From NCBI GenBank assembly GCA_002070185.1, contig MWCT01000013.1:39707-103706 (forward strand): DNA of 64,000 bases, given 5' to 3'. The notes below the pieces were generated by a model. That model had not been told where the DNA came from. It did no database searches and saw nothing but the letters and a program-made list of their open reading frames with translations. This DNA is from a candidate division BRC1 bacterium ADurb.Bin183 (GTDB lineage: Bacteria; Sumerlaeota; Sumerlaeia; MWCT01). This document shows positions 36,416 to 44,874 of this stretch, one piece after another. A program made the translations under genes and the position numbers. Positions within the stretch are counted from its first letter, which is position 1. Each line of letters opens with the position of its first letter.

Positions 36416-37171
36416 TTACAATTTGAACTGCGTTTCGCCTGTGAGACCCATCAGGGTTATGTTAAGGGGTTTGGGTCCGGCTGATTCATCCGGCGGTTTT
36501 TGCGTTTGGAAAATTTCGAGCGGCGATTTTTCCTCGATACGGTGAATCAAGTCCCATTTGGAGAGTCCCGCCTTGTAGGCGGGTTTGCCGACCTGCACAT
36601 CAATAACAAGCAAGCCCTCTGTGAAAAGGGCGCCGAGTTTTTCGCCGAATTTGGCGTCAATCGGCAGAAGGCGCATTCCATAAACCCGTTCGTAATAATC
36701 GAGCCAGAGTTTGATTTTTTCCGAATCCGGCATAGGCGTTTCGACCTCGATTGGTTCTAATCCGGGAGAAAAAGATGAAGACATCCTTTTATAATCGGGC
36801 GAGTTTTCCATGAGAAATTGAGCGGTGGTTCTGTTGACGTTGAGGGTGGCGACGTTTTCCGTTCCGCGCCTAACGCTGATTTTTGCTAAAGTGTCGGGTT
36901 CGCCGCGGAAGAGGTTGACAACCTCCTCCAAAGATAGCGACCCAACATCAACATCCGCAACGCGCAAAATCACATCGCCGGGTCTAAGTCCGGCGCTTTC
37001 CGCCGGGGAGTTTTGGAATACGTGCGCGATGAAATATTGCCCATCTTTTTGCGAGAGTTGTATTCCTACCATACCCTGTTTTTCAGAGGGGGTTTGCTGA
37101 GAGGCGTCCTGAGCACCAATAGCGGCAAGGCACAGGACGAACAGTCCTGCCAAAAATAAAATTTTGTTCAT
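36416..37171 (-). CDS. Secreted protein with two PDZ-like domains
   Basis: 251 residues: signal peptide (about 1-20), a clear PDZ domain (about 34-110: MVGIQLSQKDGQYFIAHVFQ, AGLRPGDVILRV) and a second, weaker one (about 165-250: GLLVIDVQVGKPAYKAGLSK). No protease domain is present, so it is probably a periplasmic binding or scaffold protein. Last gene of the MglA/roadblock operon, three bases behind the membrane-anchored receiver gene. This suggests that it forms the periplasmic face of that system; inference from context. Confidence 0.8.
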   Translation of the reverse strand: MNKILFLAGLFVLCLAAIGAQDASQQTPSEKQGMVGIQLSQKDGQYFIAHVFQNSPAESAGLRPGDVILRVADVDVGSLSLEEVVNLFRGEPDTLAKISVRRGTENVATLNVNRTTAQFLMENSPDYKRMSSSFSPGLEPIEVETPMPDSEKIKLWLDYYERVYGMRLLPIDAKFGEKLGALFTEGLLVIDVQVGKPAYKAGLSKWDLIHRIEEKSPLEIFQTQKPPDESAGPKPLNITLMGLTGETQFKL

Positions 37172-37174
37172 AGA

Positions 37175-38356
37175 TTATTTATTCCCGATAGATACTTTAA
37201 ATGGTTTGCCCTCTATGTTTTGTTTGGGGGCAAAAAAGGAGAAATAAATATTAAATGCCAAACCAAATAGAACAACCAGCAGGATAATCATGTTTATAAG
37301 ATTGGCTGTTTTTTTGAATTTTTTCACAGCGTCCTGTATCACTGGGTTGACTTTTTTTTCAAATTCCTTATCCACTTCTTGTCCGATTATGCTATTGACA
37401 AGTTTTGGGATGGTGGATTCGGCGATAACTTCGAGCTGTTTTTGTGCCATTTCTGGGAGTCGCTCGCGTGCGACTTTGGGAACTTGTCTTTGGGCGGTGT
37501 TGTCCACAATGGCAACGATGTCCTGAGAGATTTGCTGGGTCATATCCTCGATGGCTTTTTCCACTCGTGTTTGAACTTCCCTCGGGAGGAGGAGTTCCAG
37601 CTGGTCGCGGATTTTATCGCGAACCATTTCCGGGAGCAAGCCATCGGCGGAGCGTTTGACGGTTTTTTCCGTTTGCTCGACCAGAATGGTATCCATTGCC
37701 TCTGTGACTTTTCTCTCGGCGAGTTTTTCGACCATTGACTTGGCGACTTCATGGACGGTGATTTTGACCAGTTCCTGTTCTTTTTCTGTGGTCAGAGCTG
37801 TGACGCGCGCCTCGACTTCGCGGCGTGCGCGCTGGTCAATGATGCTGACGACGTTGGCGATGGCGCGTTCTACAATAATTTGAGTTTTTTTCTCAACGGC
37901 TTCCTGGATATGGTTTTCCGCTATTTGCCCCATGAATTTATCCGCCGCTTCGCGTATAAACTCCCTTGCCCTGATGCGCACAAGGCGGGCTTCAAGAAGG
38001 GCGGCAACTTTGATGACGAGGGAGGCGGGGTTGAATGGTTTGATGATATAACCATCCGCTCCATAGAGCGACTGGCTGGCTCGTTGTTCCGCTTCCTCTT
38101 CTGGTATCAACAAAAGGACGGGCTTTTCAAAATAATCTCTGTCTGTTTTAATGGCGCGGGTTGCGTCAAAACCGCTGATGCCTTCAAGCGACGCATCCAG
38201 AACGAGCAGGTCAACTTTTTCCAATTCAGGATAGGTGAGCGCGGCGAGACCGTTGGAGGCTTCAAGAATGCGATATCCAGCTTCTTCGAGGGTGTTTTTT
38301 GCAATTTGCTGGATGGCGACGCTTTTATCTGCCACGAGTATCAATTCACCAGCCAT
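37175..38356 (-). CDS. Receiver-domain protein with C-terminal membrane anchor
   Basis: 393 residues. The N-terminal receiver (about 1-122) keeps the phosphoacceptor D54 (LLVLDAS) and the KPF lysine. It has lost one of the two metal-binding acids (D10-K11 where D-D/E is usual) and the conserved Thr/Ser (LLLIPEE). Phosphorylation is therefore doubtful. A long helical region (about 130-345) with repeated acidic/basic segments such as VEARVTAL and KVARERLPEMAQ follows, then one membrane helix (about 354-375) and a 20-residue tail. No DNA-binding or enzymatic output domain is present. Receivers anchored through a C-terminal helix are unusual. Between the PATAN and PDZ genes, it may link cytoplasmic signals to the envelope. 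Confidence 0.8.
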   Translation of the reverse strand: MAGELILVADKSVAIQQIAKNTLEEAGYRILEASNGLAALTYPELEKVDLLVLDASLEGISGFDATRAIKTDRDYFEKPVLLLIPEEEAEQRASQSLYGADGYIIKPFNPASLVIKVAALLEARLVRIRAREFIREAADKFMGQIAENHIQEAVEKKTQIIVERAIANVVSIIDQRARREVEARVTALTTEKEQELVKITVHEVAKSMVEKLAERKVTEAMDTILVEQTEKTVKRSADGLLPEMVRDKIRDQLELLLPREVQTRVEKAIEDMTQQISQDIVAIVDNTAQRQVPKVARERLPEMAQKQLEVIAESTIPKLVNSIIGQEVDKEFEKKVNPVIQDAVKKFKKTANLINMIILLVVLFGLAFNIYFSFFAPKQNIEGKPFKVSIGNK

Positions 38357-38369
38357 GGTTTAACTCCCG

Positions 38370-39737
38370 TTATATTTTAATCAAATCCTGAACCCATGTT
38401 CTGAAATCAAATCGCTCATCATGTTTATAGCGGATATTGGCGCCAAACTCGTTCAGCGCGCTGTTGGCAATGCGGGAAAGGGTTTTGTCCCCGAGCCGTT
38501 CCAAGGCTATCTGATGAAGAAGCGCAATTAGTTCGTTAAGCGTCACCAGCGTTTCATCATAGCATTCGCTGATTATTTTTGAAATGCCTTCTTGAATCTG
38601 AATGATATTTTCCAAAGGTTTGGCGTTGATGCGTCCGTTTGTGATTCGAACCAGATCCGCCCGCGGATGGCGCATAAGGAGATTGCGCCAGTTGAAAGCA
38701 AGCATGATGTTATCATCTTCCGGAGAGCGAACGAACCCTTCGGTTGCCATGAGCGATTCATAGAATGAGTTGACAAAGAAGGCAGCGGCGCCGAGCGGCG
38801 AGACGAAGTCGAGTTGGATGGAGGATTGGGGCGTTTCTTTGATAGTTGGTTTGGGACGGGAGAAAAGCGAGCTGAGTCCTTTTTTAGACTGGGCTGCGCC
38901 AAACAGCGTTTCCGCAACTGGGGAATCGGCTGTTTTGAGAGACTTGAGCGTGGCGACGCCGGTTTCGCCACCGGGTGGCGTGGAGAAGAATTCCTCTTCA
39001 ATCTTTCTTTGGGGTTTGCTGATTATGAGTCCGGCAGTCAGGAAAGAATTCAGTATTCTGTATGTTTCAAATTTGCCCAAACCGCTTCTATCCACAATGG
39101 AGCCCACTTCATAAAATCCATTGACCAGCCCGAGCACAATCCATTCATCTCGGCTGAGAGTGACTTCATTTTCCATCGGGTTTTCTTGTTTGACACAAGT
39201 GAGGACGATGGAGTCATCGGTGAGGTTTTGTGATATTTTTGTCCATTCATCCTGTCGGCGGCTTCCCTCCATCATAAGAGGCTCGATGTCAATTTCCACG
39301 ACTAGGTTAGAGACGTCAATATCGCCGCGTTGTTCAAATTTAAATTGCCCGTCCTGCCAGAAGAAGAGTTCCCAGATTTCCTCCTGCAATTGAAGTTTGA
39401 GGGCGTCCCTGAGGGTGTTTTTGGAGATGAGTTCTCTTTCCACGAGAATTTGTCCGAGGAGTTTGCCTCTGTCGAGCCCCATCTGGGCGCGAAGGACTTC
39501 CTGTAAGTCGCGCCTTTTAATCAATCCGCGATAGACAAGCATTTCGCCAAGTTTGCGCATGCGGTCGAGAACTGAGGAGTTGACGATCCTGCCGTCTTTA
39601 ATAGTCAGGCTAATATTATAGGCATCGCGCCAGATGCTTAAGATGCCTGTCATTTTTCCCATGGACAAGAATTGAAGAATATCAGGCAGGCTAAAAGCCC
39701 GCAGGGTTCCCTCCAATTCCATGTCTTTTTTTTGCAT
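38370..39737 (-). CDS. PATAN (DUF4388) domain protein
   Basis: 455 residues. The N-terminus is a PATAN domain (about 5-160): LEGTLRAFSLPDILQFLSM, TGILSIW, GRIVNSSV, and the helical insert LGEMLVYRGLIKRRDLQEVL repeated as LGQILVERELISKNTLRDAL. A winged-helix segment (about 185-235: WIVLGLVNGFYEVGSIVDR) follows, as in many DUF4388 proteins, then a linker and a helical C-terminal region (about 310-455) of unknown family. PATAN proteins act in GTPase- and receiver-linked signalling, for example in cyanobacteria and Myxococcus-like bacteria. It lies 13 bases before the receiver gene. Confidence 0.85.
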   Translation of the reverse strand: MQKKDMELEGTLRAFSLPDILQFLSMGKMTGILSIWRDAYNISLTIKDGRIVNSSVLDRMRKLGEMLVYRGLIKRRDLQEVLRAQMGLDRGKLLGQILVERELISKNTLRDALKLQLQEEIWELFFWQDGQFKFEQRGDIDVSNLVVEIDIEPLMMEGSRRQDEWTKISQNLTDDSIVLTCVKQENPMENEVTLSRDEWIVLGLVNGFYEVGSIVDRSGLGKFETYRILNSFLTAGLIISKPQRKIEEEFFSTPPGGETGVATLKSLKTADSPVAETLFGAAQSKKGLSSLFSRPKPTIKETPQSSIQLDFVSPLGAAAFFVNSFYESLMATEGFVRSPEDDNIMLAFNWRNLLMRHPRADLVRITNGRINAKPLENIIQIQEGISKIISECYDETLVTLNELIALLHQIALERLGDKTLSRIANSALNEFGANIRYKHDERFDFRTWVQDLIKI

Positions 39738-39781
39738 ATATCATCTCCCCCGTATGCCCCTTGGGGCGATATGATAATCCT

Positions 39782-40270
39782 TTAATCGCCAAAAAGGTCG
39801 TCGAGCCGCTCCCCCGCTTCTTTGGCGATATCCACATTGCCGTTTTTTTGTGTATCTACGCGGACCCCGGCAAGGATGTCTTTTAATTTTTGAGCCGCTG
39901 CCTTGGAATAAATACGCACCATGCCGATGGTTGTGCGGTCGTCGAAAATGACAGTCAAAATTGTGTCGTCATCCACCAAAACATTATGAATATGGTCTTT
40001 ATCGCCTTGATGAAAAAGGACGGAAAAATCGCGTTCGCCGACAAGTTTTGCCATAGCGCGGGTGGAGGAAAAGGCGCCAGCGATAAGGGCAGAGAGCCCG
40101 TCGGTGTCAATGGTTTTAGTAAATCCAGTTTTTGCCACGCATTTTCCATCTTGGTCCACCAGTAGACCGCATTTGGCGTCTGATTGTTTTAGCAATTCTT
40201 GAAGAGTCTTATTAATGCTAGTCATAGCATCTTCTGTCAGAACAAGCGGTTTTTTAGGCATTCTGTTCAT
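39782..40270 (-). CDS. Roadblock/LC7 protein, MglB-like
   Basis: 162 residues, a single roadblock/LC7 fold (about 15-125): 'CGLLVDQDGKCVAKTGF', 'LSALIAGAFSSTRAMAKLVG' and 'LTVIFDDRTTIGMVRIY'. This is the pattern of MglB, the GTPase-activating partner of MglA. It ends with a short acidic tail. Placed one gene after the MglA-like GTPase, it is the best MglB candidate in the operon, but two or three other roadblock-type proteins are also encoded here. Confidence 0.85.
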   Translation of the reverse strand: MNRMPKKPLVLTEDAMTSINKTLQELLKQSDAKCGLLVDQDGKCVAKTGFTKTIDTDGLSALIAGAFSSTRAMAKLVGERDFSVLFHQGDKDHIHNVLVDDDTILTVIFDDRTTIGMVRIYSKAAAQKLKDILAGVRVDTQKNGNVDIAKEAGERLDDLFGD

Positions 40271-40324
40271 CCTTTCAATTTCATTTCAAATAACTGCAAA
40301 CGAAAAGAACAAACAAAACTGGAA

Positions 40325-41455
40325 TTACGTTATCGGCGGCGCGCCCGGAGGGGATAACTGCGCCGGACCGAACCTGCTGGCATAAGAAATAAAAAGGCTT
40401 TTATCTTTCTCATCCACCCAGACGCAAAAAGGTTCGGCAAGAGGCGGCCGGGATTCGGGTAAATCTGTGAGAAAGATCAGCTCTTTTTCTATTTTATTTA
40501 CCGTTTTTCTTTGTTTGCCTCTTAACAAGAGTTTTACATCCAACATTCGGCGTATGAATGCAAGGATAATTATGGAGCCTTTTAGTTCGTAAAAGATTTT
40601 TGTTTCAGACTTATCGCTGCGGGAGAGGGTTAAATCCGCCGAGCCGATTTTGACGCCGCGCCAATAAAAGGCCATGGGACGCTTCATAGGGAGGTCTGCT
40701 TCAAGGGGGTCGGAGTCCATAAATAATTCGCCGGCGTCTTTTTTTCTTTCGCGGAATAGGGCGCTTTTTTGAGGAAACTCGGATTTTTCTTCTGGGCTTT
40801 CAGCGGGCGGTTGAGCCGTTTGTTGTTCTGCGAGAGTTGAAAGAGAAGTTTTTTTATGCTCCGGCTCTTCGGCTACTGTTTTCAATTTATTCAGAACGAG
40901 CGAGGAGATTGCCTTGAGGGTTTGCTTTACTCCTTCACCGGTGACAGCGACGGCTTCGAAATAAGGCGCTTTATCTGGATTCAGGGCAGCTTCAAGCTCT
41001 TCAATTGGGCAGGCGTTGGGCATATCGCGTTTGTTATATTGCATGACCCAAGGGGTTGTTTTGAGGTCGTAGTTGTATTCGCAGAGGTTTTCTTCGAGGT
41101 TGTGGAGACTTTTGATGTTCTCCTCCATGCGGTCGCGTTGGGAATCCGCCACAAAAACGATTCCATCCACGCCGCGCAAGACGAGTTTGCGGGTGGCGTT
41201 GTAGTAAACTTGACCGGGCACTGTATAAAGATGGAATTTGGTATTGAATCCTTTAATCACTCCCAGATCCATCGGAAGGAAATCGAAGAAAAGGGTGCGG
41301 TCTTGTTGGGTGGCAAGGGAGACAAGTTCCCCCCGGTTCACCTCGGGGAGGGTTTGATGAATAAACTGCAAGTTTGTGGTTTTGCCGCCCAGACCGGGTC
41401 CATAATAGACGATTTTGCAGGAGATTTCTTTTTGGGCATAGTTAATTGTCGCCAT
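40325..41455 (-). CDS. MglA-like small GTPase with C-terminal extension
   Basis: 376 residues, whereas MglA is normally about 195. The GTPase domain (about 1-195) is complete: KIVYYGPGLGGKTTNLQFIH (P-loop), FHLYTVPGQVYYNATRKLVL (switch II region with the MglA-type TVPGQ), GIVFVADSQ, QYNKRDMPNA (NKxD) and VAVTGEGV. A Glu/Lys/Pro-rich linker (about 200-245) leads to a C-terminal domain (about 245-365) of unknown fold: AFYWRGVKIGSADLTLSRS and EPFCVWVDEKDKSLFISY. MglA controls cell polarity and motility in Myxococcus and is recruited by roadblock proteins. The extra domain could bind an effector or the membrane. Confidence 0.92.
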   Translation of the reverse strand: MATINYAQKEISCKIVYYGPGLGGKTTNLQFIHQTLPEVNRGELVSLATQQDRTLFFDFLPMDLGVIKGFNTKFHLYTVPGQVYYNATRKLVLRGVDGIVFVADSQRDRMEENIKSLHNLEENLCEYNYDLKTTPWVMQYNKRDMPNACPIEELEAALNPDKAPYFEAVAVTGEGVKQTLKAISSLVLNKLKTVAEEPEHKKTSLSTLAEQQTAQPPAESPEEKSEFPQKSALFRERKKDAGELFMDSDPLEADLPMKRPMAFYWRGVKIGSADLTLSRSDKSETKIFYELKGSIIILAFIRRMLDVKLLLRGKQRKTVNKIEKELIFLTDLPESRPPLAEPFCVWVDEKDKSLFISYASRFGPAQLSPPGAPPIT

Positions 41456-41491
41456 ATATTCATCGCACCTGCGGGCATTGAAATCCCTTTA

Positions 41492-41836
41492 TCACAGGGA
41501 TAGCCCCTCCATTTTTTTAGCGGCGTTTTTGATTTCCACGCGGATTAGCCCCAGATTTGCTTCGCTGCCTGTGAGCACGACAAGAAAACCAAATTTGCAC
41601 CGGGCAAAGAAAAATTTGCTTTTGTCCGCTTCAAGTATGAGTCCTTTAATTTCGCCCGCGTCCATTTTTTCGGATGCCATTTTTGCGGTTCGGACAATGG
41701 CGGAGATTAACGCCCCGATAAGTTCGGCATCCAGCTGGGCGCTGTAATCCGATGCGACCAGAATGCCATCTTCCGCCACCACGCAACTCCCCAGAATATC
41801 CGGGGTTTTGTTCAATTCTGCCAGAATGTGTTCCAT
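41492..41836 (-). CDS. Small roadblock/LC7 protein
   Basis: 114 residues, one roadblock domain: ILGSCVVAEDGILVASDYSA, 'LIGALISAIVRTAKMASEKM' and 'FLVVLTGSEANLGLIRVEI'. Its size and pattern match stand-alone roadblock proteins that bind Ras-like GTPases as dimers. It precedes the GTPase gene by 36 bases and follows the membrane roadblock gene by 13. Confidence 0.85.
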   Translation of the reverse strand: MEHILAELNKTPDILGSCVVAEDGILVASDYSAQLDAELIGALISAIVRTAKMASEKMDAGEIKGLILEADKSKFFFARCKFGFLVVLTGSEANLGLIRVEIKNAAKKMEGLSL

Positions 41837-41849
41837 TGCCGCCCCCTTT

Positions 41850-42761
41850 CTATTGTAAAAGCAGAGAATATCTCATATCAAGAAATTCCTTGATTGAGCG
41901 TTCCTGCACGGAAATCCGGTTCATAACATCCCCAAGGTCTGTTTCTTTTTTCAAAATCATGACGCCAAAGAATCTGGTATCTATGGCGATGTGAACAAAG
42001 CGATGGTCGGATGTTTCAGAGATAAATTTTCCGGGTTCGCCAAAGCCGGAATCAATCTGAGAATCCCTCAAATGTTGCCATTCAAAAAGAGAGCGAACAG
42101 CGAGTTTTTCTTTGTCCACGCGCAGCGGGCAGTTTTCCCACAGAATCAACCCCTCCCACGTGTAGAGTACGAATCCTTCCATGCCGATGATGTTTGAGAG
42201 GTGGCGTCCGAGTTCATCGAAGTTGAAGATGTGGACAAATCCGCCGATGGGCGCGGCGCCGGAATATGGAGGAATAACCGCTGGACGCGTCTCTTCGCTC
42301 AATTCGCATCTGATGTTTTTTTCGCTTTCATCATTTACCATTTGAGTTCCAAGACTAATGGCAAGATGCGGTCCGTAAAACATCAAAATGAATATCTGAA
42401 TAAGGGCTAGCGGGGGATTGCCAACCCAAAAAAGGATAACGGCGTAAGACTGTGGAAGGATTTTAAAAAGGGCAAAGATGATGGCTGCGAGGAAACAGAT
42501 AATAAAACGGACAAATACCATGAATATGCTGTATTGTATGAGTTTCAAGATCGAGGCAGCAGAGCCGGAAATCAAGCCAAAGAAGAAATACACAAAGATT
42601 TCAACAAGGACGATGATGGGAATCAGCCGTGAAATTTGCGCGGTCTCAATATCGCCGGCGCTCATCTGGACGGTTCCGAAAGCGGGCACCATGAGCGGGA
42701 TTGCCAACAGGGCAAAAAAACCCAAGATAAAGAAAAGCCGGTTCATTTTCATGAGAAACAT
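41850..42761 (-). CDS. Integral membrane protein with C-terminal roadblock-like domain
   Basis: 303 residues: about four membrane helices (about 7-30, 47-68, 75-105, 112-135) and a cytoplasmic domain (about 165-303). The domain has roadblock-like strands: 'IIGMEGFVLYTWEGLILWEN' and, near the end, 'FVHIAIDTRFFGVMILKKE'. The fold call is by pattern and moderate. A membrane-embedded roadblock protein would offer a fixed docking site for the MglA-like GTPase. Neighbour gaps are 13 and 17 bases. Confidence 0.65.
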   Translation of the reverse strand: MFLMKMNRLFFILGFFALLAIPLMVPAFGTVQMSAGDIETAQISRLIPIIVLVEIFVYFFFGLISGSAASILKLIQYSIFMVFVRFIICFLAAIIFALFKILPQSYAVILFWVGNPPLALIQIFILMFYGPHLAISLGTQMVNDESEKNIRCELSEETRPAVIPPYSGAAPIGGFVHIFNFDELGRHLSNIIGMEGFVLYTWEGLILWENCPLRVDKEKLAVRSLFEWQHLRDSQIDSGFGEPGKFISETSDHRFVHIAIDTRFFGVMILKKETDLGDVMNRISVQERSIKEFLDMRYSLLLQ

Positions 42762-42778
42762 AGAGCCATCTCCGGTAT

Positions 42779-43588
42779 TTAAAATTTAATCGAGTTTTCC
42801 ACCTGAAGCCGCAACATACCGATATTAACCTCTGGCGTTGTCTCAATTGTCAAAACCGATTCTTCCAAAACATAAACGAGGAAACATTTACTACCCGCTT
42901 CAAACATCAGACGTTTCAACTCGCCATAACCGCCTTTTTGGCACTCTTCATCAAGTTCCATAAAGAGAATCCGCAAGGGGTCATGCGCCGCCTTTTTATC
43001 CTTCTCTTTGGGGAGCATTGACATTTTATAGCGTGTGACGCCGGGGAAAGTTCTGAGGTTTTCAAGCAGGGTGTTAACCCGTTCGTTGAGGGCGCCGATT
43101 TTTTCCGCCGGCTCGCTGGATGTTGAAATATCGCCGACGGTTTCCACTGTATGGAGGTGCGCGATGACAAATTCCTCCAGCCTCAGCAATTCGGAGTCGT
43201 CTTTGTTCAATGTTTTGATTTTTTTGATGATATCCATGGCTTCGCTGAATTCTTGTTTTTTGACAAGGATGCGAGCCGTGAGGAAATTGGCGCTAAAGGC
43301 GTCCGGCGCCAGTTGAAGCACAAAGCCCAATTCTTCAAGGGCGTTGTCGTAACGCCCCATATCGAACAGGATTCTGGCAAGCAGGGTTCTTCCGGAAACG
43401 GAGTAGCTGTCTTGTGCGAGCCCTTCTTTGCAGATGTCAAGCGCTTGTGCAAGCGCTTTGGCGCGCCGAAGGGCTTCGGCATAAGGGATATAAGCAAGGG
43501 GATTTTTCCCGGACTCATAAAGAATTTTAAGGTTTTCGAGAGTCATATCCTCTTCGGCTGTGAGTTTAAAATCCTCCATAAAAACCAT
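42779..43588 (-). CDS. TPR protein with C-terminal roadblock-like domain
   Basis: 269 residues; start codons at 43588 and 43579 are both possible. TPR repeats (about 20-130: 'PYAEALRRAKALAQALDICK', 'RYDNALEELGFVLQLAPDAF') are followed by a linker and a C-terminal domain (about 165-269) that ends in a roadblock-like strand pair: 'KCFLVYVLEESVLTIETTPE' and NIGMLRLQVENS. First gene of the eight-gene minus-strand operon, and so a possible scaffold for it. The roadblock assignment is tentative. Confidence 0.65.
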   Translation of the reverse strand: MVFMEDFKLTAEEDMTLENLKILYESGKNPLAYIPYAEALRRAKALAQALDICKEGLAQDSYSVSGRTLLARILFDMGRYDNALEELGFVLQLAPDAFSANFLTARILVKKQEFSEAMDIIKKIKTLNKDDSELLRLEEFVIAHLHTVETVGDISTSSEPAEKIGALNERVNTLLENLRTFPGVTRYKMSMLPKEKDKKAAHDPLRILFMELDEECQKGGYGELKRLMFEAGSKCFLVYVLEESVLTIETTPEVNIGMLRLQVENSIKF

Positions 43589-43699
43589 TTCCCCTCAAAT
43601 TTAATTCAAACAAGATTGAGAGAATCCCATCCCAAGACTGGCGTCAAGCAAATGTTAATATCCATTCTGCAATTATGTCTATGTCTCTAACACCCTGAG

Positions 43700-43740
43700 A
43701 TAACGCTTGACAAGAGAAAGTTTAAAAAAATATGCGTTAT
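43700..43740 (+). promoter_or_regulatory. BMC promoter flanked by a 7-bp inverted repeat
   Basis: TTGACA (43707-43712) and TATGCG (43731-43736, 18-base spacer) form a sigma-70-type promoter 35 bases before the BMC gene start. A perfect inverted repeat encloses it: ATAACGC (43700-43706) ends right at the -35, and GCGTTAT (43734-43740) overlaps the -10. The arms are 34 bases apart, about three helical turns. A regulator binding both arms could block polymerase. Confidence 0.5.
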
Positions 43741-43770
43741 TTCGATATTTGAATGGGGAGGTATTCGTGG

Positions 43771-44058
43771 ATGGAAATTTACGGAAACGCTTTGGGGTTG
43801 ATAGAAACAAAGGGGCTTGTTGGCTCCATCGAAGCGGCTGATGCGATGGCGAAGGCGGCAAATGTGCGTCTGGTCGGCAAAGAAAATGTGGGCGGCGGGT
43901 ATGTGACTGTGATGGTTCGCGGTGATGTGGGCGCGGTCAAGGCAGCCACAGATGCCGGCGCGGCGGCAGCCAGAAGAGTCGGCGAATTGGTTTCTGTCCA
44001 TGTCATCCCCAGACCTCATAATGAGCTCGATAAGATACTTCCGGCGGAAGAATCGTAA
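43771..44058 (+). CDS. Bacterial microcompartment hexameric shell protein (BMC-H)
   Basis: Start at ATG 43771, nine bases after GGGAGG; an upstream in-frame ATG at 43753 overlaps that ribosome site. 95 residues, one BMC domain, typical of PduA/CcmK-like hexamer tiles: [40 protein letters not shown], then '[15 protein letters not shown]'. It builds the facets of a proteinaceous organelle that encloses a metabolic pathway. Only one shell gene is here; pentamer (BMC-P) and trimer genes must be elsewhere. It is followed by a cargo-like gene and diverges from the MglA operon. Confidence 0.95.
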   Translation: MEIYGNALGLIETKGLVGSIEAADAMAKAANVRLVGKENVGGGYVTVMVRGDVGAVKAATDAGAAAARRVGELVSVHVIPRPHNELDKILPAEES

Positions 44059-44073
44059 TTCCAATTATTTCTC

Positions 44074-44874
44074 ATGGCTTTGGACAGGAAACAAATTGAA
44101 GATATCATTCGGGAAGAGATACTGAAATATCTTGTATCGCCGAGGCATGCCTCTCCGTCCAAGGTTCCAGACATACTGATTATTTTAACAAACCAGCCCG
44201 ACAAGCAAATCGTTGATATTTCCGGCGTGCAGGAGGTCATGCGGCGGTTTTGCTGTTTGTGTTTTTTCCCGCCTTGTTGCAACGATAATTTAGCGGCTCT
44301 TTTTGATATGGCTCACAATGAGGCGGGCGCTGCGGCAGACGCGGACGCAATATGGCAAGGCGCAAAAGCGATTTTGCTTTTTCAGCCTTCGCTCCCCTTT
44401 TTGGCGGGAATTATTACAGGCGCGGGCAATGATGAGATCACCATGCGGCTTATGCGGGCGCTTGTTTCTGGAAAACCAGTTCTGGGAATTGAATGCGGGA
44501 CTGTTATTCAATCCTTTGCGCCTGAGGATGGTAAACCCCGCGAGGGGTTGATAGCGGCAACCGCGGCTCGAGCAAAGGAGGGGTTTGAAGCCCTTTATAG
44601 ACAATATGTTAGGACGCTCGGCGGCTGGGGCGTTGAGTGGATTAAGCCTGAAGATTTGTATAAATTCGTTGAACGGTTGGCGTGCAGCGAGTCTGCCGCC
44701 GAAAAATCTTTAAACGCGTCCGCCGCAAAGCAACGGTTGATTATCACAGGCGATGATGTTATGCAGCGGATTCGGCAGGGCGAGAAAAACATGCCGCTGC
44801 CTCCTGATGCCATCATTACTGATGTTGCGCGGGAGATTGCCGAAAAACACGGGTTCAAAATGGGTTCGTCATAA
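44074..44874 (+). CDS. BMC-associated flavoprotein-like protein with putative encapsulation helix
   Basis: 266 residues. The first 18 form an amphipathic helix (RKQIEDIIREEILKYL) like the peptides that target cargo into microcompartments. The middle (about 30-185) resembles HFCD-type flavoproteins linked to BMC loci (DILIILTNQPD and LAGIITGAGNDEITMRLMRA). The C-terminus (about 215-263: RLIITGDDVMQRIRQGEK, PPDAIITDVAREIAEKHGF) matches the 'allow-entry' segment repeated in several BMC enzymes such as the EutT/PduL surroundings. It lies 15 bases after the shell gene. Catalysed reaction unknown; cargo status is inference from the N-terminal helix and position. Confidence 0.6.
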   Translation: MALDRKQIEDIIREEILKYLVSPRHASPSKVPDILIILTNQPDKQIVDISGVQEVMRRFCCLCFFPPCCNDNLAALFDMAHNEAGAAADADAIWQGAKAILLFQPSLPFLAGIITGAGNDEITMRLMRALVSGKPVLGIECGTVIQSFAPEDGKPREGLIAATAARAKEGFEALYRQYVRTLGGWGVEWIKPEDLYKFVERLACSESAAEKSLNASAAKQRLIITGDDVMQRIRQGEKNMPLPPDAIITDVAREIAEKHGFKMGSS

